A stretch of DNA of 64,000 nucleotides from Mycteria americana (taxonomy: Eukaryota > Chordata > Aves > Ciconiiformes > Ciconiidae), in the NCBI RefSeq assembly GCF_035582795.1, contig NC_134373.1:31032501-31096500 (forward strand). Reading direction: 5' to 3'. A program made the position numbers and the translations under genes. Of this stretch, positions 36,901 to 50,445 are shown piece after piece. Each line of letters opens with the position of its first letter. The first letter of the stretch is position 1. The notes beneath the pieces were generated by a model, which saw only the letters and a list, made by a program, of their open reading frames with translations, searched no databases and was not told where the DNA came from.

Positions 36901-39865
36901 ATACAGCATCCTTTTGCCTTTGACTCCATTATGAGATTGGTTTTTATTTGGCCAGGAGAGCAGAAGCAAAGAACAGACTGAGCAATTTTGAGGTTGATAG
37001 CAAATGAACGGAGACAAGTGTGTTCCTGCCTACTCAAGAGATGTACAGAAAGTGCTAATAGTGCTTCAGTGTCAGAAAGTATTTTCTGTTGTTGCATTTG
37101 AGCAGAAGCTGAGGGAAAGACAGGTTACAAGAGTCACCAGATCAACTTTGCATTTGCTGTGGCAGTTATCGCGCTGTGAAGAAGTTTATCAGCAGCCTGG
37201 ACAGGATGTATGCAGTGTACCGAGAGATGCTGCCTGCATGTGTATTAACAGTTGTGCATTGCAATGTGTGCATGTGCTACGTATAAGATTGCCACGTAGA
37301 TGCTTACTAAATGGTATTGGTTCATAAACACCACGATCTGCCTGCTCTGGAGAAATATTAGAGACCTAGGAACAATTTCACGAGAGTAAGTCTGTGTGAA
37401 AGATGGGAATGCCTCTCTCAGCTGCTGTGGCGTCCAGGCCATCTGTCTGAAGGGTTATGCTCTGCCCCGGAGGTCAGCATGTAGCAGCTGAGTCCATTTC
37501 TGGACATGCAAAGCCATCTTCCCTGTGTAAAGACAGGGCTTTTCCACCTCCTGAGAGATGGGGGAGTTCTGTTGCCTCTTCTGCCCATTCTAGATCTACC
37601 CCAAATTAGCACTGTCTGCTACTAATCTCTTGTTAACTATATAGGCCCTCAGGTATGTAAACCTGGACCAAATGAAAAAGGCCCCAGGAGATAATGGGCT
37701 TACCTCATTATACCCCAGCTGGCAGCACTGCCTAGAACATGGTGGAAAACTTGATTTATTAAAATTAATGAAGGAACTGGCTAGTCTTGAATAATTCATT
37801 ACATATCAGCTGCTGCTGAGGTAATAGGAGCTCAGCAAGATCCTCTTTAGCACTGCACAGTGCCTAGAATCTTTAAATAAAATGAAGTCAAAGATTGGCT
37901 AGTTAAAGATTGAAGGGCTTTCTCCATGTGAAGTGGGAGGCCCTGATTCCTGTCACTGAGGTCATCTAGCTGCCATCTGCGAAAATGGAAGCCAAATGGA
38001 AGCCAGCTGGCTAACATCACTGATTTTTGCCAGGGCACAAAGCATTCTGCCTCAGCCATCAACTTCTACAGAATATAATGGCTCTGGTTTTCATGATACT
38101 TACTGAAATCAAGTGTGGATTTCGACATGTACCATAAGCTAGGGATGTCTGAAGGTGTTGGCTTGCTTTTCTGATCATTATGTATGAAAATAAATCAGCC
38201 GGACATGCAAAGAAGTAGGCACTACCATCTGAGTATGCAGATCTTAAGGTGCAATCTCTGCTGCTGCTCAGGGCTTTCATCAGCTCCAGCAGAATCAAAT
38301 TACCCACAGCCTGGGCAGTGTCATGGCTGGATTTTGGAAGCATGTCAGAAGCCCTGGAACAGAATCCCGCTAAGTTAATCTGGTGCCACTTGATGAAACA
38401 AGGGCTCTTTTTCAACTCTGCTGAAGTCAATGGTAAAACCTTTGATAAATGTGTAAAAGCAGCAGCAAAATCAGGCACTGTAATTAGATGGCTGATACTC
38501 CTCTTCCTGTATGTCCTCCTTCTGCAGAGGTCAGAGGAATTGTAGTTAATAAAGAAAGAGGAAAAACAGAGAAATGCAATGAACACCCTCCCAGCTGCTG
38601 GTACAGGGTCTCCTAATGCAATCATAAAACTCTCCAGCAGCCACAGCTGAAGACCCTCCCTGAAGTCCATCACTTTCTCTCTTTCCAGCTGGTAATGATG
38701 GGAACTGGCCCCACAGGCCAGTGCCATCTCCAGTGATGGTACCGTTCTCAGCTCCAGCTCTAGTTTGCATTGCCTTCCTTTGTCCCCCACTGGGCACCTA
38801 GGAATTTGTGATGCCCTGACAGTAACAGCAGCTCTGGATGGTATTAAGACAGTTAGACAAGACAGCCTTTGACTCAAGATCCTGATGAACAGGGAGAGAT
38901 CCTGATGCCTTGTTGATTGCCTCAAGCCAGGTGTTATTTCCAGATGTCACTCCTGCTTCAGCCAGAGGAGATGGTTTTGGCCAGGCCTCAGTGTCTGAAG
39001 TATTTTGGTAGAAGTACTCTGATGTAGGCAATTGGCATCATGAGACATTTGACCTAGCTCCGGGAGACTGCCAGATTCCTCTCCTCTCCAAAAATACTGC
39101 TTCATCAATCACTTCTGAGACTGTCTTAAAAATTAAAGTCAACTCCCCTTGCCTTGAAATGGAGGCCGCACTTTCTCCTCTTGCTGTCTGTTAATAGCCT
39201 CTCTGCGGGAGGTCCCAGGACATTGATTTATGCTCCTGAGCTTTTTGTGGACATAGGTTAAGATCATTTGGAGAAGCCATAAAAAACTGATGTTGTGATT
39301 TCTTGCCCTGAAGTGTGTGAATGAAGCAAATATTGTAACTGTCACTACTGCAGAGTGGGAGATGCTGTGAACAGGTTGTAACCTGGTAACATGTGAGACA
39401 TATCCGTTCCGTGATCTCCTGGGGTCCTCCCAGACAAGACACTCCAATTCCTGTGTTTCAACTCTGATATCTATAAAAGGAGATAATAAAACTACCTTCC
39501 AGCACCTGCAAGAACTAGACCCTTCCTCTCCTTACAGTCTTTGAGCACCAAGGAAAGTCGGGTAAGGTTTCCTAAAACTGAAGTGTAACTATTTGGAACT
39601 AACTGAACTCTGGGACGTGTGTTCAAGTGTAACAGCTCCAAGCCACTGTCTAAGCACAAGCTGGCATGGCTCTAGCTACCTCGAAGGACATGGGTGCCTT
39701 CCCTTCTCAAGCTGTAAGGAAATGCAGGTATGTGGGCAAGGACAGGACTGTGGTATGAAAGGACCAGTCCATGAAGCATACGTGCCTCTCTCTACACACC
39801 ACCAGGGTAACTGTGTGTGTGGTTGTGTCTTTGCAGCTGCTTTTGGCCTTTCTCCATTGTTTTCT

Positions 39866-39906
39866 GCTTTTCTTTCTTTCTCTTTCTCCCTCTTTTTTTT
39901 TTTTTT
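39866..39906. repeat. Pyrimidine-rich low-complexity tract
   Basis: A CT-rich stretch (tttctttctttctc repeats) runs directly into 14 T. Other homopolymers are A15 at 16,526-16,540, A13 at 28,867-28,879 and A12 at 55,005-55,016. Confidence 0.9.
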
Positions 39907-42900
39907 AAACAGTCATATGTTATCTTCTGGAAAGAGCACCTGACTAGTGATGTACAATCACTTTGGGAGCTGGCTGAGGAGGCATGGTGCCCCTCTGACT
40001 TGCCAGACAACAGCAGTTGCTATGTGGCTTCCTTTGCTTTGTTCCTTCAGGAGACCAGCTGGTATTTACAGCATTTTCTCTAAGCAAGGCATCATCCCTG
40101 AGATATGCTCACGTAAGACTGCTTCAGGGAATTCCAGCTGGGAGGTGAGAGTAAAGGATTTTATCATTTAAAAAACCCCAAAACATCACACCACAAAAAA
40201 AACCCACAAAACCCCAAAGAAATCCTGGAGGAGATGCTGTTTCCTTCCAAGTGATTCTGTGAGCTAGGGACTGTAAGAGAAGTGGGGAACCAAGAGTTTT
40301 ATCAGTTCCAATACAATCCCATTTTTTTCAGGAAGATATTAAAAAAGTCCATTTCAATGCAAACCATTTTGGGGAAGGGTGCAGGCTGGAGCCTGTTCAA
40401 ACATTCAGCTGGTTTCCACTTTCCCAGCCTAAACAATAAAAAAAAGGTTAGAGAAGGGAACAAAGCAGCCTGGTTCTTAGTCAAGGCAGAAAGGAAGGCA
40501 AACTTGGTGTAAATCAAGAGTAGCACAATTTAGATGCTGCTGTTAAGTTTGTTTGTTGGGGTTTTTTTTAACCCCAAAGATATAAAATGAATGTAATTGA
40601 GCTGGCTAGGACTTTGGGGACACTGGTGTGGCTGGGCTGGGATCACAAAACAGTCTGTAACTTACTTGAAGAGACACACTTGTTTCCCCAGGGTACAACA
40701 GTGAGGGAACAGAAGGGACCTTCTCCTGGTTCTCCCAGTTCTGCCCTCGGTGTTGTGCTGAAGGCACACTCAGTGCCGCGGACGGGTGAGCCCAGCTAAG
40801 TGTTAAACTTGGCTTAGTCTAAGCAGGGGGGAAGTTAAATGCTTTTTTATTTTCTCTAAGGATGTGGTGGAACTAAGCCAAAAGTGTGTATTTGTACTGC
40901 TTTGCCTAAGGCAACATAAGCACCTTCTCTGGTGAATCACTAGGTCCCCAAAGCTTTTGCTCCTCCTAAATGAATGCCAAGTATCCTGGAGAAATGCTGC
41001 CAGGTACAAAGACGCTGTGACACTGCTTGGCTAATGCATCATGGGTGTCCGTGGCTGAGGGTCTGCAGGATTCTGCCCCAAGCTCCCTAGGATGATGACA
41101 TTTGGGATCTAATCCCCAGTATCTGACTCTTCACTGTGCTCCAATTTACCTCAGTTTTTCTGCCTAGTGCTATTTTCTAAACTTCCAAAAAGCATTTTCC
41201 CAATCTGTTGCCCAGTATCTCTCAGGAAGCTGGTGACAGCAGTTCCTCACTGTTCAGGGGCCAGCATGAGTGGGATGTTGGCAGGTAGGTGCACAGGATA
41301 GCTTTAGAGATGAAGGAAGACAGAGATGGACAGAAGATTGCTGCCACCACTATGCTATGGACAAGTCACACACGGCAAGGTTTGGAAACAAAACTTCCGT
41401 GAGATGGAGGTAAGGGGGGCAGGGGCAAACCCACTCAGATAAACCTGAGGCTTCCTTGCAGCTACAGCAGCCATGTTAACATGCACTAGATGAAGACCAG
41501 GCTCAACTGTTTTGATGTTAAGTGCCTGGCTACTTTAATTGGATATAGGCTTCTAAGTCCTAAAGTCAGCTGTGTGACAAGACAAACTGATATTTACCTC
41601 TTATCTCCTTTATCTTGGCTTGTCCAGTGCTGCATAGTCAGTACATATGTTCTCATGCATTAGAATTGTCCACAGAACTGATGGATTTTTTTGCAAGAGG
41701 AACAAGTAACATTTTACATCTGAAGTGACTGTTCGGACTCTGATTTGAGGCAAAGCTACTCTGGCCTGAGTTCAGTTTCTGCTCCAGGCAATGCCTCCAA
41801 GGCACCGATAACCATCTCCAGCAACCAGATAATAATCACTGAGCTGCAGGGCTACTCATCCGCAGTGCAATGACTGCACTTGGATACCCAATGGCCTCTG
41901 ACGATGTGACACTTGCATCACTTATGCATGTAGTCAGTGTCCCTCTGGACTTGCTGAGGGACACAGTGGTCTCATGCTGTAACGACACATGGAGCTGGAG
42001 TATCAGTTACCACAAAGCAGTGTTTTGAGCTGGGAGGTTATGAGCATGGCTGAGGATGAGGTAGCTTTCTAAGATGGGTCTTGGCACACCTGGCTTCCTG
42101 CTGCAGTCCGTGCCAAGGGGCTGGCATGCGGAGGGATGCAGGGCTGCTGAGTCCAACTTCTGTCTTTCTCCTCCCTTTCTCCTTTGGCTCTTTGCTATCC
42201 AGGATGACATAGGATAGGAACACCATAGGGGACAGAAAACACCCCCACTGCATCCAAGCGCTGCACTGCCCCATGAGCTAATTTGATTAGGTGGAGCACC
42301 AGGTTTGCAGCCAGGCCCAGCAAGCCACCAGCAGCCAGGAGCAGCAGGCTGCATGGTGCAGAGCCAGCGTGTGGTTCCAGGCTAGGGCTGGCCATGCACT
42401 TGTACCAATATACCGACACACCCAGCCTGGCTCCACTGGGGTATCTCTGAGCCTGCGGAGCAAATTCCTGCTAATGTGGCTGCAGGTTATCTTGCAGTCA
42501 CCCCTGTTACAACCAGCAAGACATTGTCTCAGCCTCCTTATCTCAACTTCTGGTAGGGCTTTGTATTGAGAGAACTCAGGCTCTGTCCCTACCCCTGTTA
42601 CAGCTTCAATGATGTAAAAGCAGAGGAAGAAAGACATGAATTACTCTGCATTAAGGACTGCAGGGTCTTTCTCTAAAGAAAGTGGGGGAGGATCCCTCAG
42701 TATGGTGTGGCCTCATACCACAAGCTTTGCTGTCAGGTTCCCCCACTGGGAGGGAGGCCCTGCGGCTAAGAGTCTCCCTACTGCTCCACGACCCCATGGA
42801 CAACTGGACAGTGGTGCAGTCCACCATGTGCCCATCAGCCAAGCCCGACATGTGGGGACATGGGCAAGAGGCTGGCCACTGCCTTGCAAAGGGGTTTCCT

Positions 42901-45003
42901 GGACAGGTGTGCACTTGGAGGGCTGCTGCTGCAAGACACCTCTGACTACAGCTCTCCTCCCTCCTTGCAAGATGATTCCCATCAGTGAGGACCACCCCTG
43001 TGTGCTGCGCCTAGAAGCAGGTTCATCTCCATCCAATGGCCACAAACCTGTCCCCACACTTAGTACATCGAACAGAAAGGAAGCTGGAAGACCTGGACTA
43101 TTGCATATAAAGAGGCATTACCACAGGCCCGAGTTTATCCTCAGTTACATGGATGTAAATAATGTGATCAAATGCAAGCAAAGGTACCTGATTTTGGCTA
43201 CTGCCAGAGTGAGAAGGACACTGCATGTGGTGCAGAGCTACCAAGGGAAGCTACAGTGAAATCAGCCACCTCTTCGAGCCATTTACCACATCATGAGGCA
43301 AGATGAATCAATAATATGTATCGAGCTGGAAAAGTTAATCTGCATCTAGAGCATCATAACAAATTAAAAGGAAATAAAATCACTACAATTCCACTGGCTC
43401 TCATTACTATCACAGTGGAGAGTAATTAAAATCCATGGGCCAAACTCAACGCTGGAAGAACTCTCCTGAAGCCAGAGGCACTGCTTTTTACAAGGGCATT
43501 GCTTTTTCCAGACGCTGTGTGTTTCAAACAGCAGCAGGAACAGCAAAATGGGCAGAGAGGATAGGGCAGGATACAAGGGGAACCTATTTAGGAGCCAGGC
43601 ATTCTGCTTCTTGCTCTTCCTCACCTGGAGTCGTGCTGCCTGCCTGCCTGCTGCTTTGGTGCTGATGGGACTGAATCTCAAATGCTCCAGGCATTTGTAT
43701 GTGGATCCTACCCTAATTACAAGGCATTCCCAAACCAATACACAGCTGCCATTCATCAGCCTTTGCTAACACCCCTGTCCTGCCTCTTCCCTGCTCCACT
43801 GCCTTACCCTGCTCCCTCTGATCTCCTCTCTCCTCCCCACTCCTCAGCACAGCCACCCCTGCTACACCCTCTCTTCCTTGCTACAGAAACTCCTTTCCCT
43901 ACCAGAGCGCAGCCTCTGCTATCCTGTTGCCTGACAAGGCTCTCAACCCATCTTTCTGTGCTTTGCTATAAACTCCTCGTCCTTTGGCCCTCCCACATCC
44001 CTGAAGAAGAAGCTGAAGGAGGACTATCACTTGCCCCCAAAGCCATAGCCACTTGCACTCCCATTACGGCTTTGGTCCAGCCCCACATGAATTATGAGCT
44101 GGAGCTGTGCTATGAAGCAGGGATTCAACCTGAAGCAGCATCCGCTGCACACACCTTGGTACCCTGCCCCTCTGTGAGGCCCCACTGCCCCACGTAGCTC
44201 TGCCTCAGCTCAGTCTAGCAGCTGATTCCCATTGAGCGGAAGGAGAATGTGTGATGCACAGAAAGCACATCCCTCATCACCGCATACAGCACTGTATCCA
44301 ACTAGTCAGCACTGCAGCAGGAGGTGACAGCACAGCCACCACACAGGCACCCAGAGAGGCAGCTGATGGTGACACCAGCTGCTGACAGCCAGCAAGACTG
44401 GGGATGTGAATGCCAATGTTTGGTTCACAGGGCTCAGGGGCTGGAAACAGCCATTAAAGGAGAGAGGCATTGGACAGAAGAAATCAGTTTGGGGAAGTCC
44501 TATAGCCCATGTCTAGCAAAAGGTTACATCTCAGCATTCTTGTCCAGCCTTCAAGTTTTTGAACCTCTTATCTCCCATTACCATACCTTGTGCACGGCTT
44601 CTACCTATGGAAGCTGTGCTGACATCAGCAGGATTATGCAGCTGCTAAATTCTGTGTGTGGCAAACCCCAGTCTGCACACATATGTTACTGCTGAGGACT
44701 TGTACACATGGACACATTTACTATGCAATAATTATGATAATCTACAGAGATAATCCAAAGTGGATTGTTAATGCTATTTTACAAATTGATGTAGTGTGGT
44801 CCTGCAGGTCCATGCAGTCCTGCATGTACTGAGAGTTGTATTTCCAGACATACCATGATCTTGTTCACTGGAACGGTGGACATCTCACTTGACCTAGCTT
44901 TGCCTCAGTATGCGTTTCAAAAGTTCAGTCACTCTGCTAACACATATCCACCTCTCTAACCACATTCAGATCCACCCATGAACAGCACAAAAGCCTCATT
45001 CTT

Positions 45004-45147
45004 AAAAGTGTTCAGCACCTATATTCATAGCCATATTATCACAGAACGTGCTACATCATTTCACCAAAAATAAGTAAAAGTGTTCAGCACCTATATTCAT
45101 AGACATATTATCACAGAATGTGCTACATCATTTCACCAAAAATAAGT
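45004..45147. repeat. 72-bp tandem duplication, two copies
   Basis: Units 45,004-45,075 and 45,076-45,147 differ at only two positions and abut exactly. It lies in the putative first intron of the RhoGEF and is not related to the LTRs or CR1 fragment. Confidence 0.97.
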
Positions 45148-46893
45148 GCTCGCATCTTTCAAAACAATTCAGCAGGGACTGCAGAGACCCTCTGGAAATC
45201 TGCCCCTTAAATAAGTACCTATCTAGGGGCCAACCTCCCTCATTTCTCTAATTTCCATCTGAGAACAGCAGACTATCCCTCCTGGTCCAAAAAGCCAGGA
45301 CTTCTCTGCTAGGACACCTTTTTAGCTAGCCCACTGAAAATGAGCAGCATGAGCTTCTGCTGCATCATGCAAGCAGGTGCATTCACCTTGGCTACTGTGG
45401 GAGGGAAAGGCTGGGTCTTGTTCTGGGAGGAAAGCAGAAGGCATGACCAGGTAAGGGGAAGTGTTTCTTCCACAGATCCTAAAAAGGGAAAGTATGTCTA
45501 AATTTTTTTCTTCATGGTGGGCTAGGAACATTATTTTTAATGATATACTACTTAGCATATATATATTATCTGCCTTTCCTATTACAACAACTTTGAGTTG
45601 ATTTGTATAACATTTAGACATTCTCAAAGGGATTACTCTTTATGGCAGTGTTAGCTTGAGGCATAACTGGAGTTTGACTGAATATGACTACTCAAAAAGG
45701 ACTGTGCTTTGACACAGTCTTTATACGAGGTGTCATATAAAGGTAAAAGCATGGCTCCTAATGCAATAAGGAAATAAAGTTGTGGACTCTCATCCCTTTG
45801 GACAGGCCAGAGGGAGTAGGGAGCTTCTTCCCATGGAGGTCAAAAGCCATCCTGTACAAAAAAATCCAAGCTATGCACTAATGCATACTGCACTGTCGTA
45901 AGCATGGAGGGGACAGCTGACATGACTGGGGGCTATTCCAGTGCCTGCGGTTGCTTCTGGACTGGGCTAGCTCTGTTTTATGGACTTACTTGATGCTACT
46001 GCTATAATGAACAAAAGCCTGAGGAGTGTGCTGAGAGAAGGAATAAAAAGTGTTGCAGAGTTACTGCTGTACTGTTTGCGTGTGACCAGAAATGATGCAG
46101 TGCTGTGTAGATGATCAATGACTGTGTCCCTTGGGGACATGGCTGTATGGCAACCAGGTAGGACAGAACCTGGAATAAAGGGCAAAAGATCCTCCCTGAA
46201 AGACGCGACTGGCTGTGTATTAGCAGACCTGATTCTCAGAGCCAGGAATGGGATGTCAGCTCTTCCCATACCTGCTGGAAGGTGTCCTGAGACTCAAGTG
46301 GCAGATCAAACAAGCAAGCTATGCACCTTAATCTTAAAAAGCTGATCAGCTCAGGGGCTGTTTATCAGTAAGAAAGGCTTCCATGGCCTACTCCTTCCTC
46401 TTTCAAAAACAGATTTTCTTTTTCTTTCTTTTTTCCTCCTGTGACTTTGGCTGATGTTTGTTCTCAATGATACTGAGCTTTCAGAGAAGCTGAACTAATG
46501 ACTTGTGAGGCCTCCCCCTGCAGGTACGGCTTCTGCAAGCATAAAGCACCAATTTCCAAAACCATGTCTAGCCCTTAAACTAGGAAGAGGACTGCCGCAT
46601 TGGGGCTCACAGACAGGTTATCTTGGGTTGTGGAAACCTGAACCCTGATTGTCCACAGAGAAGAGAGCTGTTGCAACAGCTGTGGTAAAAAATGGGGCAC
46701 ATCAGTGCAAAACAGTTAAGTACCGCAAACCAGGACTCCTGAGAGAGTGCTCTCAGATCTTGTAATTGAGAGGTCTCAGTTCAGTTCAGGCCTGAGGTTT
46801 TTCCAGGTTAAACCACCACAGCACAGATTAGCAGTGAAACTGTATTGATCCTTTATGAGAAGCAGTTACCTCCCTGGCTCTTGAAAGGCACTT

Positions 46894-46915
46894 TCTTGAA
46901 AGGGGTCTTTCAAGA
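46894..46915. repeat. Short perfect hairpin
   Basis: TCTTGAAAG and CTTTCAAGA form a perfect 9-bp stem with a 4-base GGGT loop. A further TTGAAAGG copy lies just before it. No known element was recognised. Confidence 0.7.
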
Positions 46916-49151
46916 GGGACCTCCTCCTGAAAGGGGTTACTTCTGTCTACTCTTAGAAGCAGGCTGGAAGGATCAGCCACACCACCATGAGTGACAGGAG
47001 TACTTCAGCACAGAGCTGATCGATATCCCCAGGCACCAATGTCCTGTTAGTCCAGAGGGCTCAGCTTCAATCCAGTACCAGCCATGGCTGGTGCTAATTC
47101 TGCTCCAGTCAAATTGTGAACCATTGCTTTGCCTCTAGGCCTCTCTGCAGGGTGAGTTTATTGAGCGAGGTGTCTGAGATGCAAAGATCCTTAAGATGAG
47201 CAAGGACTTGATTAGAGGGAACGGTAGGCGAGTTGTCCTTGAGACAAGCTACGAAGCCTGCAGATAAATCTCTCACAGCAGCTCTGACTGGCTGTGACAC
47301 TAGGAACTAATGTGTATCACTTCTGTGCTAGGTCTGAATGGAGCTGTCTCTCCTCAGTGTCTGAGAGTTTTTAACTCCCTTCTTCCTGGGGGAAAAACAT
47401 TGCATGAAAAGTTCAGCTGTGTGTACTCCGAGTCTCGTGAATCACTTGCTTGTGGTCAAAGCCACTGTCATCTTTCAGTCACTAACTGGCTTCCTAAACA
47501 TGCCTGCAGAAACAGTCAGATCGCTGTGTTGCAAACAAATGAGTTTTGACAGGACACTGCCAGCACTGCTCCCAGACGCTGGGGAAGCCACAAGATGGGC
47601 TGCACAGTGTCTGACTGGAGCAGCTCTAGCACTGCATCCACAGCTAGTGCAATGTCTGGCTGCTTCTGCCAGCACTGACAAAGAACCAAGCATGTAAACT
47701 CCCACTAGCATCTGCTGAAGCTTCATATCCCAAAGGAAAAATGGATTTTTGCTTACATGTATCTTTAAGCATTTCAGCAGCAGAGAAGGCAAGGGCGTAG
47801 ACACTCTCTCTAGCTAAAAACACAAAGCCATGTTTTTTCTTTATAAGAAAAAATTTACTGCTGCTCCTTGACTTCCTGTCTAGGACAGGAGATGGAGAAG
47901 GATTTCGAAGGCTTTAGTTCCTTTAGTTCCTCCCTGGAAAGAAGTCTTTAGGACAGGTACTGTTTAATTCCCGATCAGGTGATTTCTAGAAGGTGAGGGG
48001 ACTGTCTCAAACCCAGGTTCCAAAAGGTCTGCAGAGAGCCCCAAGTTGTTCCTGGCCCCGAGTTGTTATGTGGCAAAATGAGTATCAGCAGACAGTGGAG
48101 AATTTTTTTTTCTTTTTCCCCTTGTGCTTCACCTTGAAGCAGCTGTTAGCAAAGCCAGAAAACTCCTCTGCCCCTCAGTGTATTTAATACAGCCTTGGCA
48201 AAGGGACTGCAGCCTGTCATCTCATGAATATGGGAATTGCCTAATTCTCCAGCTATTCTTATTACCTCAGCCTGAGGGTCCCAGCTTTCCATAACTAATT
48301 CCTGAAATCACAGACTTTCCACTGTCCTTGCTGTCCTTGAGCAGCAAGTCGCTGCTCCTCATATAACTGATGCTGGTGTCTGCTGTGGTGACACAGGTTT
48401 TCCCACGGCCCTCCCTGAGCAGGGATGGCACTGTGGACAAGGCTACTGACCCCAGCACTCCTGTGCAGTTCCCGGAGCTACTCACCCTTTGTTGCTGTAA
48501 CTTACAGCAGGATGTTTTGAAAATAACAAATGCTGCATGGCACTCTGCAGCGGCTCAGGGCTGGCTGAACAGCTCTGAAGCCTGGGCAGCGGGCTGGCAG
48601 CAGTAACGCAATCCACCCCTGGCAGCAGAGATCCCTCACCCTGTTCCTATAAGCTGCAGAGCTCCCTGCCTCCTTCCATATCCTACCTCGTCTGTGACTC
48701 TCACAAAGTCTAGGGATTTGCAGTGTCTCCCACCTGTGGCTTCATCTTCCCCTCCTTGTCACGTATGTTCTCACTCTACCTTCCCTCCCTGTGCCCATGC
48801 ACTTGTTTTCTGCTCCTTCATTACTTTTCCTAATATCACTGATCCTGCCAGCCCTGTCCATCCTCCCAAGACTCAGAGCTAAAGCTGTTCCTGTGCTGGA
48901 AGGTGATAATGGCTGCCAGGAACCAGCTGTTAGGGCTGCTGCAAACTGCAAAGCAGCTGGAAGCTGAGGCTGAGCTAATTATGAAGCAGGGACTGTGAAA
49001 CTTGTGGGGATTCTGGCCAGAGGTACCTAGCTTATTCCCAGAGACAAATGGGCACATCCTTTGAATGTCGGCAGGTGACATGTGAGCAGGAAAGTCACTA
49101 AGCTATGAACAGCTTCACAATCCTGGCTAGAGTGCTGCATGTGATGCCTCC

Positions 49152-49710
49152 TGTCCTGGTTTCGGCTGGGATAGAGTTAATTTTCTTCCTAGTAGCTGGT
49201 ATAGTGCTGTGTTTTGGATTTAGGATGACAATAATGTTGATAACACACTGATGTTTTAGTTGTTGCTAACCAGTGTTTACACTAGTCAAGGACTTTTCAG
49301 CTTCCCCTGCTCTGCCAGGTGCACAAGAAGCTGGGAGGGGGCACAGCCAAACTGGCCAAAGGGCTGTTCCATCCTATATGCTGTCACGCTCAGTATATAA
49401 GCTGGGGGGAGTTGGCCAGGGGGCAGCAATCGCTGCTCGGGGATGGGCTGGGCGTCAGTCAGTGGGTAGTGAGCAGTTGCATCACTTTTTTTTTCCTCTT
49501 GGGTTTTGTTCCTCTCTCTCTCTCATTGTTTTCCTTATCATTACAATTTTATTATCATTATTATTTTATTTCAATTATTAAACTGTTCTTATCTCAACCC
49601 ACAAGTTTTCTTACTTTTGCTCTTCAGATTCTCTCCCCCATCCCACCGGAGGGGGAGGTGAGCAAGCAGCTGCGTGGTGCTCGGTTGCCGACTGGGGCTA
49701 AACCACGAAA
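49152..49710 (+). mobile_element. Solo LTR of the same avian ERV family, copy 2
   Basis: A 559-bp LTR starting TGTCCTGGTTTCGGC and ending ACCACGAAA (copy 1 ends in GACA, so a terminal C changed to A), flanked by exact 5-bp repeats CCTCC. It keeps an intact TATATAA at 49,394-49,400 and ATTAAA at 49,577-49,582, so it may still be promoter-competent. The first 270 bp or so and the last 130 bp match copy 1, while the central part does not. It lies antisense in the putative large first intron of the RhoGEF. Confidence 0.93.
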
Positions 49711-50408
49711 CCTCCTCATCTTGCAAACACCCACGACTGCTGCTGCCAAGCTGCTCTGGACAAGGAGAACGTGTTCACGCGCTGCAGTGGCAGCTGAGGA
49801 AATCTTAATGCTGGTTTCAAGGGCTAGATTCCTGCAGAGCACAGGCAGGTAAGAGCTTTTCTCAGAGGCCAAGGAGTAGCTGCAGTAGCGCAGCCTACTG
49901 AGTCAGGATCACGGCAAGGTGGAAAAAACCCATAAATTCTTCCTGTTCTTTTGTGATACAGGATTTTTTCCCTAGAGTTTGCCAAAAGGGTAACTGCATC
50001 AATGGTAAATAAAAACTGGATTATGTCTTCTAGTTCATTTCTTCATGGTTCAAAACTGGCCCATACAGAAGCCACAGAAGGAATCACCTTGGAAGTCCAT
50101 GGTTTTGCAATCAGAACCTCCCTTTCAATTAGTCATATTATAGGGCTGTAAATACAATAATTCCATCAATACTACAGAACAGTCATGCTGCATTTGTATT
50201 AACATAAACGAGTGCTAATGTGCCATAGAGCTAATCTGATATGACAGTAATTGGCTGATGCCCAGCCATGGAGGCCCTGGAGCTACACTTGCTCTCTCTT
50301 CTCTAAAAGAACTGTCCTCTGAAACACTGGAAAGGAAACAAACTGTGATACCATGTCTTGCCTGCCAGCAGTGAACGATGCTTCTTGCAACTGCAGCACC
50401 AAGGTGTT

Positions 50409-50445
50409 GGGGGGGGGGGGAGGGGGATTGTTTGTTTTGGGGGGG
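50409..50445 (+). repeat. G-rich tract with G-quadruplex potential
   Basis: A run of 12 G, then A and 5 G, then after 12 bases another 7 G. At least four G-runs are available on the plus strand. It lies antisense in the putative first intron of the RhoGEF and is prone to slippage and sequencing error. Confidence 0.85.

Noticed and set aside
43682-44197. 171-codon plus-strand frame, proline- and leucine-rich
   Set aside because: No domain, no splice or promoter context. The CT-rich composition explains the lack of stops.
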